Positions 54,560 through 61,947 of a stretch of 64,000 bases of DNA are shown here, piece after piece. Numbering within the stretch: the stretch's first letter is position 1; each line of letters begins with the position of its first letter. The translations under genes and the position numbers were made by a program. Origin of the DNA: Deltaproteobacteria bacterium (lineage in GTDB: Bacteria; Desulfobacterota; Binatia; UBA9968); contig VGTH01000001.1 of the NCBI GenBank assembly GCA_016874755.1, positions 1 to 64,000 of the forward strand, read 5' to 3'. The notes under the pieces are model-generated. The model was not told where the DNA came from, made no database searches, and was given only the letters and a program-made list of their open reading frames with translations.

Positions 54560-55288
54560 ATGGCGACTGGAACCATTTCCGATGAAGAACGGGAGCTACG
54601 CGTTAACTTGGCCGCCGGCTACCGTCTCGCCGACAAGTACGGCATGTCCGAGCTGATCTACACCCATATTTCTCTGCGTGTGCCGGGGCCAACGCCAGCT
54701 TACTTGCTCAACCCGCACGGCCTGCTCTTCAACCAGATCACCGCGTCGAGCTTGGTGAAAGTCGGGCTTGACGGTAAGCTCGTGGAGCCCAGCGAATGGC
54801 CGGTGAATCGCGCCGGCGTCGCGATCCATGGCGCGATTTTGGCGGCGCGCCCGGATGTCAATTGCGTGTTCCACACCCACATGCCCTACACGACGGCGGT
54901 CTCGTCGCTGCAATGCGGGCTCTTGCCGATGTCGCAGCCGGCGCTGCGGTTTCAGGGGCAGACGGCGTATCACGACTATGGGCGGGCGGCGACGGATCCG
55001 GCCGAATGCGCGCGTCTGGCGCGGGACATGGGCGATAAATCGGTCGTGCTGCTGCGCAATCACGGTGGCATCACGACGGGCAAGACCGTGTTGGAGGCGT
55101 TCATCAGTTCTTTCTATCTTGAGAAGGCGTGTCAATTTCAGATCCTGGCGCAGTCAGCCGGTGTGCCGTTGACCATGCCTGCCGATGATATCATTGCCGC
55201 ATCCGGCGGCCGCCCCGCCGGCGACGAGCGTGCTTGGCCGAGCCTCCTGCGCGAGCTTGACCGTGACGATCCTTCGTATCGGGACTAA
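54560..55288 (+). CDS. Class II aldolase/adducin family protein (2)
   Basis: A 242-residue zinc aldolase-fold protein. YTHISLRVPG is the substrate loop, VFHTHMPYTTAV the H-x-H zinc site and LLRNHGGITTG the third His. GAAGGAG precedes the ATG. It is nine bases upstream of a dihydroxyphthalate-decarboxylase-like gene, so the two form an operon. A decarboxylase or aldolase step on an aromatic or keto acid is likely (inference). Only moderately similar to the copy at 14204. Confidence 0.86.
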   Translation: MATGTISDEERELRVNLAAGYRLADKYGMSELIYTHISLRVPGPTPAYLLNPHGLLFNQITASSLVKVGLDGKLVEPSEWPVNRAGVAIHGAILAARPDVNCVFHTHMPYTTAVSSLQCGLLPMSQPALRFQGQTAYHDYGRAATDPAECARLARDMGDKSVVLLRNHGGITTGKTVLEAFISSFYLEKACQFQILAQSAGVPLTMPADDIIAASGGRPAGDERAWPSLLRELDRDDPSYRD

Positions 55289-55297
55289 GCTTTACCT

Positions 55298-56281
55298 ATG
55301 CTACGCATGACACTAGCCGCAGGGCACTATGATCGGACCGAAGCGATCCGCGATGGTCGGGTGCGCGCCGAGGGCATCGATTTGACCTACATTATGCTGC
55401 GCGTCGAGGAGATCTTCTGGCGCATGGCGCAGCACCGCGAGTTCGACGCCTCGGAGTTCTCTCTGGGCGGATATGTTGTACGCCGTGGGCGCGGCGCCGA
55501 CGATCTCATCGCGATCCCGGTGTTTCCGTCGCGCTTCTTCCGGCAGTCGTGCATCTTCGTTCACGACGGCTCAGGCGTCCGCAAGCCAGAGGATCTTCGC
55601 GGCAAGCGCGTCGGTGTACCTGAGTATCAGATGACTGCCGCGGTGTGGGCGCGCGGCATTCTCGCTGACGACTACGGCGTGCGCGCAGCCGACGTTGAGT
55701 GGGTGCAAGGTGGGCTCGAAGAGCCCGGGCGCCTGCCTTTCGAGCCCGCCGAACCGTCGGGAGTCAAGGTTGGCTTCGCGCCGGCGGACCGCTCGCTGGC
55801 GCAAATGCTCGGGAACGGAGAAATCGACGCCCTGGTCACGGCTAGGACACCGTCGACGTTTCGTCGCGGCAGCGGAACTGTGCGGCGGCTCTTCGAGAAG
55901 CCGTTCGAGGTCGAGCGCGACTATTTCCGCCGCACTGGAATTTTTCCGATCATGCACACGCTGGTGGTCAAGAGAGAGATTCTCGATGCCAATCCCTGGG
56001 TCGCGTTCACGCTGTTCAAAGCTTTTTCGGAAGCGAAGGATTTAGCGATGGCCGATTTAACGCAGACCAGCGCGCTGCCTCTGAGTCTACCCTTCCTAGT
56101 GGAGCACGCCTACCAAACGATGGACCTGATGGGCGAGGACTTCTGGCCCTACGGCCTTGAAAACAATCGCAAGACGCTGGGAACCTTCGTGCGCTACATG
56201 CACGAGCAAGGACTCATCCCTGAAACGATGGCGATTGAAACGCTATTCCCTGATAGCACGCAGCGGACGTTTAGGGTGTGA
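55298..56281 (+). CDS. 4,5-dihydroxyphthalate decarboxylase-like protein
   Basis: A 327-residue type II binding-fold protein without signal peptide. RMTLAAGHYDRTEAIRDGRV and FDASEFSLGGYVVRRG are the typical opening of Pht5-like decarboxylases; LRGKRVGVPEYQMTAAVWAR the second block. Annotated relatives decarboxylate 4,5-dihydroxyphthalate, but many are of unknown role. Co-transcribed with the class II aldolase. Together with the Rieske genes it hints at phthalate-like substrates. Confidence 0.82.
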   Translation: MLRMTLAAGHYDRTEAIRDGRVRAEGIDLTYIMLRVEEIFWRMAQHREFDASEFSLGGYVVRRGRGADDLIAIPVFPSRFFRQSCIFVHDGSGVRKPEDLRGKRVGVPEYQMTAAVWARGILADDYGVRAADVEWVQGGLEEPGRLPFEPAEPSGVKVGFAPADRSLAQMLGNGEIDALVTARTPSTFRRGSGTVRRLFEKPFEVERDYFRRTGIFPIMHTLVVKREILDANPWVAFTLFKAFSEAKDLAMADLTQTSALPLSLPFLVEHAYQTMDLMGEDFWPYGLENNRKTLGTFVRYMHEQGLIPETMAIETLFPDSTQRTFRV

Positions 56282-56346
56282 GGCGTAATAAACCGGCCGT
56301 ACCCAGTGTTTGCAGCCCGACGCTGGCCAAGTGACCTTGCTGCGCG

Positions 56347-56694
56347 CTAATTTGTGTCTATCAACAGCGTGCCGAGCTTGTCTAAAACTTCCGCGGTCGT
56401 TTCCGCCGGCAGCTTGCAGAAGAATTCTGCTTTTCGAAAACGCCAGTCTAAACTCTTTGCCTGATCAGCGAGCACAGCGCCGGCTAGTTTTGATCCCGTA
56501 GGTATCACCACTTCCCATGGGTACCCCTTTATTTGGCTCGTGATCGGACAGAGGATGGCGAGGCCGACTTTGCCGTTGTAGGAGGAAGGTGTGAGGACCA
56601 GTGCCGGCCGACGACCGGATTGCTCGTGCCCGACTTGAGGTTTGAACGTAATCCAGATCACGTCGCCACGAGCGGGCACGTAGCGCCGAGCCAT
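56347..56694 (-). CDS. mazF: MazF/PemK-type endoribonuclease toxin
   Basis: A 115-residue toxin. ARRYVPARGDVIWITFKPQ and GHEQSGRRPALVLTP are the PemK/MazF fold start with the conserved Arg; ILCPITSQIKGYPWEVVIP and LADQAKSLDWRFRKA follow. It cleaves mRNA at short sites when the antitoxin is lost. The ATG shares one base with the mazE stop (TGATG), so translation is coupled. Confidence 0.92.
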   Translation of the reverse strand: MARRYVPARGDVIWITFKPQVGHEQSGRRPALVLTPSSYNGKVGLAILCPITSQIKGYPWEVVIPTGSKLAGAVLADQAKSLDWRFRKAEFFCKLPAETTAEVLDKLGTLLIDTN

Positions 56695-56936
56695 CACCAG
56701 ATCTCGCGTCCAACCGGTTTGCCGGTATCAATCTCAGCGTGGCGATTTTTTTTCGTCACTCTCGATAGAAGCTGATCGAGGGTCAACTTCTTTCGTTGGA
56801 CAGGCGTTGCGACAACTTTGCCATCCGAGACGGCGAGGTTCAGGACTGTTCCTTCGGTTACGTCGGCATCTTTCGCAAGCGGCTTGGGAATTCGCACCGC
56901 AAGACTATTGCCCCATTTTTGAACCCGAACCTGCAT
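56694..56936 (-). CDS. mazE: MazE-type AbrB/SpoVT-fold antitoxin
   Basis: An 80-residue antitoxin. VRVQKWGNSLAVRIPKPLAK is the swapped-hairpin DNA-binding domain; the C-terminal half is charged and would wrap MazF. AGGAGG precedes the ATG. A palindrome 18 bp upstream (56955-56973) is a likely autoregulatory operator. Confidence 0.92.
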   Translation of the reverse strand: MQVRVQKWGNSLAVRIPKPLAKDADVTEGTVLNLAVSDGKVVATPVQRKKLTLDQLLSRVTKKNRHAEIDTGKPVGREIW

Positions 56937-56954
56937 GGATTCTTCCTCCTGGCC

Positions 56955-56973
56955 TCGTATCTACAAAGAAGAT
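56955..56973. promoter_or_regulatory. Palindromic operator upstream of mazEF
   Basis: GTATCT-acaaaga-AGATAC, perfect 6-bp arms with 7-bp spacer, overlapping the expected promoter of the antitoxin gene. MazE-MazF complexes usually repress through such sites. Confidence 0.55.
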
Positions 56974-57090
56974 ACAGCGCTAAAGCCAGCGTCGTCAACA
57001 GCTATAGGCCCGCGATACGCTCTGTGACGCTTTTGTTAACGAAGGAATTGCCGCTTGCCATCCAACATTTCGCCGTGTTAGAGCGCAGCC

Positions 57091-57942
57091 ATGGCTACGA
57101 ACCTGCGCAAGCTAAGGGTTTTCACGATTTTGTTTATGTTCCATGCGATGATCGCTGCGCGGGAAATCCGCGCCGCCGCGGCGGTCGAGCCACAAGGGGG
57201 AAAGTTCGCTGGAATGGTCATGATCCCAGCCGGGGAGTTTACGATGGGGCGAGAGGGTGGTCCGAGAGACGAAGCGCCGGCGCACAAATTGTTTCTCCCC
57301 GCCTTCTACATCGATCGCAATCTGGTTACCGCTAGAGAGTGCGCGAGGTTCATTCAGGAAAAGGGTCCCACCGGGCCCAAGGGCGAAATGTATTTGGATG
57401 TCGCCGATCCCGACGTCCTGGTCCACAATCGAGACGGCAAATGGCTGCCCAAGGAAGGTTTTGAGAATCATCCCGTGGGAGAGCTGAGCCGCTACGGCGC
57501 CGCTGCCTATTGCGCGTGGGCCGGTAAGCGGCTTCCCAGCGAAGCGGAGTGGGAGAAAGCCGCGCGTGGCACCGACGGACGGCTCTATCCTTGGGGAAAT
57601 GACATGCCTCGCCCTGACCTGGCTTTTATCGGCGGCTATCGCGGTCAAACCGTTCCGGTTGGGCGGTTTCCTAAAGGGGCAAGCCCCTACGGCGCTCTCG
57701 ACATGGCGGGACAGGTTTGGGAATGGACCCGTTCGGTTTACAGATCCTATCCCTACATTCCAAAGGACGGACGCGAGGAGGCGGCACCCGCCGACACGGT
57801 GGTTGCCCGCGGCGGCCATTCAGCCAGCGGTCCCGAAGGGCTTACGTCGACATCGCGCGAAGCGGTTGACGCCGGTCGCGCCGCCACGGGCCATGCGTAT
57901 ATCGGATTTCGTTGTGTATCCGACTCGCAGCTGGTTTTGTAG
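57091..57942 (+). CDS. SUMF1/FGE-like protein lacking the catalytic cysteines
   Basis: A 283-residue protein with an N-terminal export signal (..ILFMFHAMIAAREIRA). The FGE-sulfatase domain is clear: MVMIPAGEFTMGREGG, LPSEAEWEKAARG, YPWGNDMP, ALDMAGQVWEWT and YIGFRC. The late block that carries two Cys in true formylglycine-generating enzymes reads ARGGHSASGPEGLTSTSREA, without Cys. It is therefore probably a non-catalytic binding domain, or has another activity. Upstream of a 55-residue ORF and a TctC-type gene. Confidence 0.82.
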   Translation: MATNLRKLRVFTILFMFHAMIAAREIRAAAAVEPQGGKFAGMVMIPAGEFTMGREGGPRDEAPAHKLFLPAFYIDRNLVTARECARFIQEKGPTGPKGEMYLDVADPDVLVHNRDGKWLPKEGFENHPVGELSRYGAAAYCAWAGKRLPSEAEWEKAARGTDGRLYPWGNDMPRPDLAFIGGYRGQTVPVGRFPKGASPYGALDMAGQVWEWTRSVYRSYPYIPKDGREEAAPADTVVARGGHSASGPEGLTSTSREAVDAGRAATGHAYIGFRCVSDSQLVL

Positions 57943-57979
57943 AAACGATTGTCGGTTGGGTTGAAACCGGAGAGGCGAG

Positions 57980-58147
57980 ATGGAAGAAGGTGCAACTATT
58001 GCCAAGGTGCCGCCTTGGATGTCGCTCAAGCCGGGGATGATGCAGCATTTGATTAGGGAGCACGAGAAGCTTGGGCGAACCTTGACCGAAGAAGAAACTG
58101 TCGCGTTGCTACGCAGCGTGGGATTCGAAATCAGCGAGGCGAAGTGA
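57980..58147 (+). CDS. 55-residue ORF coupled to the TctC-type gene
   Basis: MEEGATIAKVPPWMSLKPGM... ending SVGFEISEAK. GGAGAGG precedes the ATG. Its TGA overlaps the GTG start of the next gene (GTGA), a translational-coupling arrangement. Mostly helical with a Thr-Glu-Glu-Glu patch; no recognised domain. Spacing and codon use suggest it is real. Confidence 0.6.
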   Translation: MEEGATIAKVPPWMSLKPGMMQHLIREHEKLGRTLTEEETVALLRSVGFEISEAK

Positions 58148-59262
58148 CGCGATGGTCACTGATGGGAACTAAACTGCGAATGAAAAACAAACACAGACCG
58201 CAAACCAACGTGCTCACCGCACTTTTTCTGCTGGCGTGGGTAATCCTCTTGGCGGCGCCGGCATGGTCCCAGACTTCATTCTATGAAGGCAAGAATCTTC
58301 TGCTTGTGAGCGGCACCGACGCGGGCGGTGCCGGCGATCTGCGCACGCGCGCGGTGATTCCCGTGTTGAAAAAATATATTCCCGGCCACCCGAACATCGT
58401 TGTGCAGTACATGCCCGGCGCGGGCGGACGCAAAGCGGCGAATCACATGTACAAGTCGGTTCGGCCCGACGGTTTGACCATGGGCGCGATGATCACCGGC
58501 ATGGTGCAGGGCACGATCTTCGGCGAGACCGACGTGCTCTACGACCTCGACAAGTTTATTTATCTCGGCTCCCATGCGCGCTATGCGCCCTATGCTTTTG
58601 TGACGCGCAAAGCGGCGGGCTTCAACAGCCGGGAAACGTTGCTCGCGGCGCGTGGCGTGCGCATCGGCGCGCCTTCCGTCGGCCACAGTCTTTACACCAT
58701 CGCCCGGCTATTTGCCTATATGATGGACGTGAAGGAGCCGCGTCTGGTTACCGGCTATACGCCGCGGGAGATCGATTTGGCTTTGGAAAACAACGAAATC
58801 GATGCCCGGGTAAGTATCTTGGACAGTTTAGTGAACCGCAATGCGCATTGGTTAGATAAAGATCTGGTGCATGTTCACGCGACGATGGATATCCCCAAGG
58901 GCTTTAAGCACCCCGACCGCCGTCTCGCCAAATTTCCCGAGATCGAGAGCTTCGCGCGGTCAAATCAAGAGCGCGGTCTCATCCAGCTTTTTCGCGGCGC
59001 GCGCGACACCGGTCAGCCCTTTGTCTTGCCGCCGGGCACGCCGGCGGAGCATGTGAAAATATTGCGTGACGCCATGCGCCGAGCCTTGGCCGATCCACAG
59101 TACATCAGAGCCTACGAAAAACTCACTTCGGAGCCCGCCATGACCCTAACCGCAGAGGAGTTCGAAGCCCAGCTCCGCGAGTTGCCGCGGGAAGCCGAGA
59201 CCATCGATCTCTTCAAACGGCTGTCCGGCCCGGCGCCGCTGCCGGCGCGGCCGTCGCGGTAG
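58144..59262 (+). CDS. Tripartite tricarboxylate transporter-type binding protein (TctC/Bug family)
   Basis: A 372-residue exported protein; after a long N-terminal extension the signal helix is LTALFLLAWVILLAAPAWSQ. FYEGKNLLLVSGTDAGGAGD replaces the usual Bug opening, and HPNIVVQYMPGAGGRKAANH is the diagnostic block. TctA/TctB membrane genes are absent. Bug proteins are often orphan and bind carboxylic or aromatic acids. GTG start overlaps the upstream small ORF. Confidence 0.82.
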   Translation: MTRWSLMGTKLRMKNKHRPQTNVLTALFLLAWVILLAAPAWSQTSFYEGKNLLLVSGTDAGGAGDLRTRAVIPVLKKYIPGHPNIVVQYMPGAGGRKAANHMYKSVRPDGLTMGAMITGMVQGTIFGETDVLYDLDKFIYLGSHARYAPYAFVTRKAAGFNSRETLLAARGVRIGAPSVGHSLYTIARLFAYMMDVKEPRLVTGYTPREIDLALENNEIDARVSILDSLVNRNAHWLDKDLVHVHATMDIPKGFKHPDRRLAKFPEIESFARSNQERGLIQLFRGARDTGQPFVLPPGTPAEHVKILRDAMRRALADPQYIRAYEKLTSEPAMTLTAEEFEAQLRELPREAETIDLFKRLSGPAPLPARPSR

Positions 59263-59313
59263 CCACTCGCTGTTTGCGTTCGTGAAATTCGCTTGCTTTT
59301 GGGACTGGGAAGA

Positions 59314-59724
59314 TCAATCCGGCATTACGGCCGGAATGGTTTGTCGGCTGTGCCTTCGATAGATTTGAAAATCGGAGTCGGTGGTAAGAATAATCGGGTC
59401 CGACAATGTTTCGCTCATGCGCACGAGACACGCATCGGCCAGACTCATGGGCACATTGGCGTACTTCCGCATCAGTTTGACTATCGATTCCACCTCGTCG
59501 TCCAGCGTAAACGCTGCGACAACAGCTCTACGGCGAAGTAACGCGCCAAGCGCTCGCGATCCGCGCGATCCTAGCAAGAAGAAAGCTTCCGATAGCGCTG
59601 CCTCGCAGGTGCGCCACGGCGGCGAGTAGTCGGGCGCGATCGCGACCGCCCATTTGTGGTGCGAGTCGCGGCGGCTTAGCAAAGCCACAAGAAACCCGGC
59701 GTCAACTAGAACGCTTCTGGCCAT
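59314..59724 (-). CDS. vapC: PIN-domain toxin (VapC-like)
   Basis: A 136-residue RNase-fold protein. Acidic residues: Asp8 (RSVLVDAGFL), Glu in CEAALSEAFF, Asp in MSLADACLV and the pair in TTDSDFQIY, the Mg site. It overlaps the antitoxin gene by 23 bp, a tight TA arrangement. Confidence 0.88.
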   Translation of the reverse strand: MARSVLVDAGFLVALLSRRDSHHKWAVAIAPDYSPPWRTCEAALSEAFFLLGSRGSRALGALLRRRAVVAAFTLDDEVESIVKLMRKYANVPMSLADACLVRMSETLSDPIILTTDSDFQIYRRHSRQTIPAVMPD

Positions 59725-59959
59725 AGCCCTTCGATCTCAAATAGTGCTTCTTTCTCGCGCTTAGATCAGCCGGCAGGCCGTCTACCGAGCCGATCAGATC
59801 CGCTATGCCATCTAAAGGTGTTGGCCGCCGTTTGGTCGAGCGGCCGATGCTCTGCAAGCGTTCACGGACGATGTCGGACTTAGAACACCGCCGTTGCCGC
59901 GACTCATGCTCTATTTCCGAGACCAGTTGCTCTGGTAAACGGACGGTTAGAGTCTTCAT
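59702..59959 (-). CDS. Ribbon-helix-helix antitoxin (VapB/CopG-like)
   Basis: An 85-residue protein. MKTLTVRLPEQLVSEIE is the RHH strand and first helix, with CSKSDIVRERL the second helix. The basic C-terminal half probably neutralises the PIN toxin. ATG 59959 is chosen over the longer frame to 59986 because it starts the RHH strand directly. Confidence 0.86.
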   Translation of the reverse strand: MKTLTVRLPEQLVSEIEHESRQRRCSKSDIVRERLQSIGRSTKRRPTPLDGIADLIGSVDGLPADLSARKKHYLRSKGYGQKRSS

Positions 59960-60116
59960 GGGACGATTGTAATACGTGTATGCCACCTACGCAATAAAGT
60001 CGTTAAGTTAGTCTCGGCCGCCCTCCTGACCATCCCCCGAGGTGGGGGAAGGAAATCCGGTAGACCCAGCGCGGATTTGCGGTGGACGCGCGTAGCTTTC
60101 CGCTTACGTCGTTGCT

Positions 60117-60160
60117 GAAGGAGTGAAATGGCTCGACATTTTCAGGGATTCCTGATTTGA
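60117..60160 (+). CDS. 10-residue leader ORF with a strong ribosome site
   Basis: GAAGGAG (60117-60123) lies four bases before ATG 60128, which encodes MARHFQGFLI and stops at TGA 60158-60160, directly abutting the ATG of the next gene. The main gene has no ribosome site of its own, so the leader may deliver ribosomes to it. Confidence 0.45.
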
Positions 60161-61261
60161 ATGGCGGCCATGGACCAGACCATCACTTCGATTGAACCGA
60201 TTGCGCTGCGCATTCCGCTGGACATCTGGGCGCCGCCGCCGATGTCGCAAGGGACGCCGCGCACGCATGTGGAAGGTCTCTACGTGCGTGTGACGACCGG
60301 TGGTGGTGTGGTGGGCTGGGGGGAGTGCTTTGGAACGGCTCGCCCTATGGTTCTCGCCGCGTTCGACAGCTGGATCAGGCGTCTCGCGGTTGGCCAGAGC
60401 GCGTCCGATGAGCAACTTATTCCGCGCATCGAGCGCATGCTTTTGTCCTTGAGCCGCTCCGGTCCGCTGGCCCATGCGTTGGCGGGACTCGACATTGCAT
60501 TGTGGGATATTCGCGGCAAGCTTGCCGGCGTTTCGGTATCGACGCTTCTCGGCGGCGCCAAGCGAAAGTGCGTCGAGTGCTATGCCTCGCTGCTGCAGTA
60601 TTCCGGCAATGCAGAATACATCAAGCGCAACACCGCTCGCGCTCTCGAACGCGGTTATCGTTACATCAAGCTGCACGAGAAAACTGCGCCGGCCGTTGCT
60701 GCCGCACGCGAGGAGATCGGACCCGACATTCCTCTGATGGTCGATACCAACTGTGCTTGGACACCGGCCGAAGCCGAGGCGGCAGTGACGGCGATGGCGC
60801 CGTACAAGCCGTACTGGGTCGAGGAGCCGATCTATCCTCCAGAAGACTTTGAATCGCTGGCAAGGCTGCGCACGAGTACGGGCGTGCCCATGGGCATCGG
60901 CGAGAACTCTACCAGCCTGCGCGAATTTCGCCGCATGGTCACCGTCGGTAAAGCCGATTTCATTCAGCCCGCGATGGTCAAACTCGGCATAACCCACATG
61001 GCCCAAGTCGCCGCCGAGGTCGAGCAGGCGGGTGCCATCCTGGTACCGAATGCTTTTTATATTGGACCCGCTTTTCTCGCGGCGCTGCATTGCATGGCGG
61101 CGAAGGAAAAAAATTCTCCGCTCGAGCGGATGTTTGCCGACTTTGGCGCGACGCCGTTCGCCAAGACGGTGCCGGTAATTAACGGCGGTGTTGAAGTTCC
61201 AGAGGGGCCGGGGCTTGGCGCGGACCCGGAAGATGAGCTGATTGCACGGTTCAGAGTGTAG
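60161..61261 (+). CDS. Mandelate racemase/muconate lactonizing enzyme family protein
   Basis: A 366-residue enolase-superfamily enzyme. VVGWGECFG is in the capping domain; ALAGLDIALWDIRGKLAG opens the barrel; YIKLHEKT is the K-x-K position with His in place of the second Lys; metal ligands are Asp of LMVDTNCAWT, Glu of YWVEEPIYPP and Glu of MGIGENSTS. It probably dehydrates, racemises or cycloisomerises a carboxylate; K-x-H makes substrate assignment unsafe. Translation may be coupled to the leader ORF. Confidence 0.83.
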   Translation: MAAMDQTITSIEPIALRIPLDIWAPPPMSQGTPRTHVEGLYVRVTTGGGVVGWGECFGTARPMVLAAFDSWIRRLAVGQSASDEQLIPRIERMLLSLSRSGPLAHALAGLDIALWDIRGKLAGVSVSTLLGGAKRKCVECYASLLQYSGNAEYIKRNTARALERGYRYIKLHEKTAPAVAAAREEIGPDIPLMVDTNCAWTPAEAEAAVTAMAPYKPYWVEEPIYPPEDFESLARLRTSTGVPMGIGENSTSLREFRRMVTVGKADFIQPAMVKLGITHMAQVAAEVEQAGAILVPNAFYIGPAFLAALHCMAAKEKNSPLERMFADFGATPFAKTVPVINGGVEVPEGPGLGADPEDELIARFRV

Positions 61262-61267
61262 TTGGGG

Positions 61268-61531
61268 TTAGGGGCGGAGCTCCACGATGGGAACTCTGAT
61301 CACTGATGCCTTCGACCATTTCTTTGGGCTTTGCAAAACAGTAGCGAGGCGTTTCCCGGTTTCCGCATTGACAACTTTTGAGCCGCATTGAGAACAGACG
61401 CCAGCCGGCACGTTATCGATAATGACCAACTTGCCCCGAATCCAAAAATCTTGCTTGATTCGGCGCTCGACCATCTTCGAGTTGCAGATTTCGCATTCGC
61501 CGTAGTCGTATTTCCGGGTTCTCTTTTTCAT
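61268..61531 (-). CDS. YgiT-type zinc-finger protein (MqsA N-terminal-like)
   Basis: An 87-residue protein. CEICNSKMVERR and AGVCSQCGSKVV are two Cys-x2-Cys knuckles binding one zinc, as in the MqsA antitoxin N-domain. Its ATG overlaps the stop of the DUF4258 gene (ATGA), when that is read in its restored frame, so the pair is a typical two-gene TA-like operon with this as probable antitoxin or regulator. Confidence 0.82.
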   Translation of the reverse strand: MKKRTRKYDYGECEICNSKMVERRIKQDFWIRGKLVIIDNVPAGVCSQCGSKVVNAETGKRLATVLQSPKKWSKASVIRVPIVELRP

Positions 61532-61816
61532 AGGACACCTAAGCTTGATAAGTCGTAACGAAGAGTAGTTTGCCCTGTGGTCTTGAATCGGCAAACGATG
61601 GCGATTTCTCTGTCGTCCTGCGCGGGGCCAACGATTTCGTATCTGGTACCACGAGGGTCGCGGGTAAACTTTTTTCCTGACACGGCCTTTTGCAATCGCG
61701 TTTTCGATGTCACTGAACGTTAGTTTATCGTCGGCCATTTCTTCAAAGAAATGAGGAATGGTCAGTTCATAGTCACCGTCACGGACTTTCTTTCTGATTC
61801 GCTCAATGATCGTCAA
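61528..61816 (-). pseudogene. DUF4258 protein, frameshifted in an A6 run
   Basis: Frame 1 gives TIIERIRKKVRDGDYELTIP, HFFEEMADDKLTFSDIENAI and AKGRVRKK; the match then moves to frame 2, KKFTRDPRGTRYEIVGPAQD, REIAIVCRFKTTGQTTLRYD. Together they form a normal DUF4258 (about 95 residues). The switch is at GGAAAAAAGTTT near 61665-61673; removing one A restores the frame. Either a disabled gene, a homopolymer error, or +1 recoding. DUF4258 partners YgiT fingers as a toxin-like RelE relative. Confidence 0.75.
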
Positions 61817-61897
61817 ATTTCGCTCGTGTCAATCGGGTGGCATATCCCGGTGTTGGAATTATACATTGAAGCTAGTTGATATCGAAACTCCAAATGC

Positions 61898-61923
61898 AAA
61901 GGGCGACCGATCGGTCGCCCTTT
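61898..61923. terminator. Perfect 26-bp palindrome between the molybdenum hydroxylase and TA genes
   Basis: AAAGGGCGACCGATCGGTCG followed by CCCTTT is fully self-complementary with A/T ends. It would form a G+C-rich stem with flanking U on either strand, so it can terminate both ways; it is also like family D palindromes. Confidence 0.6.
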
Positions 61924-61947
61924 GAGTGCCTTTTGTAAAATCCGGCT

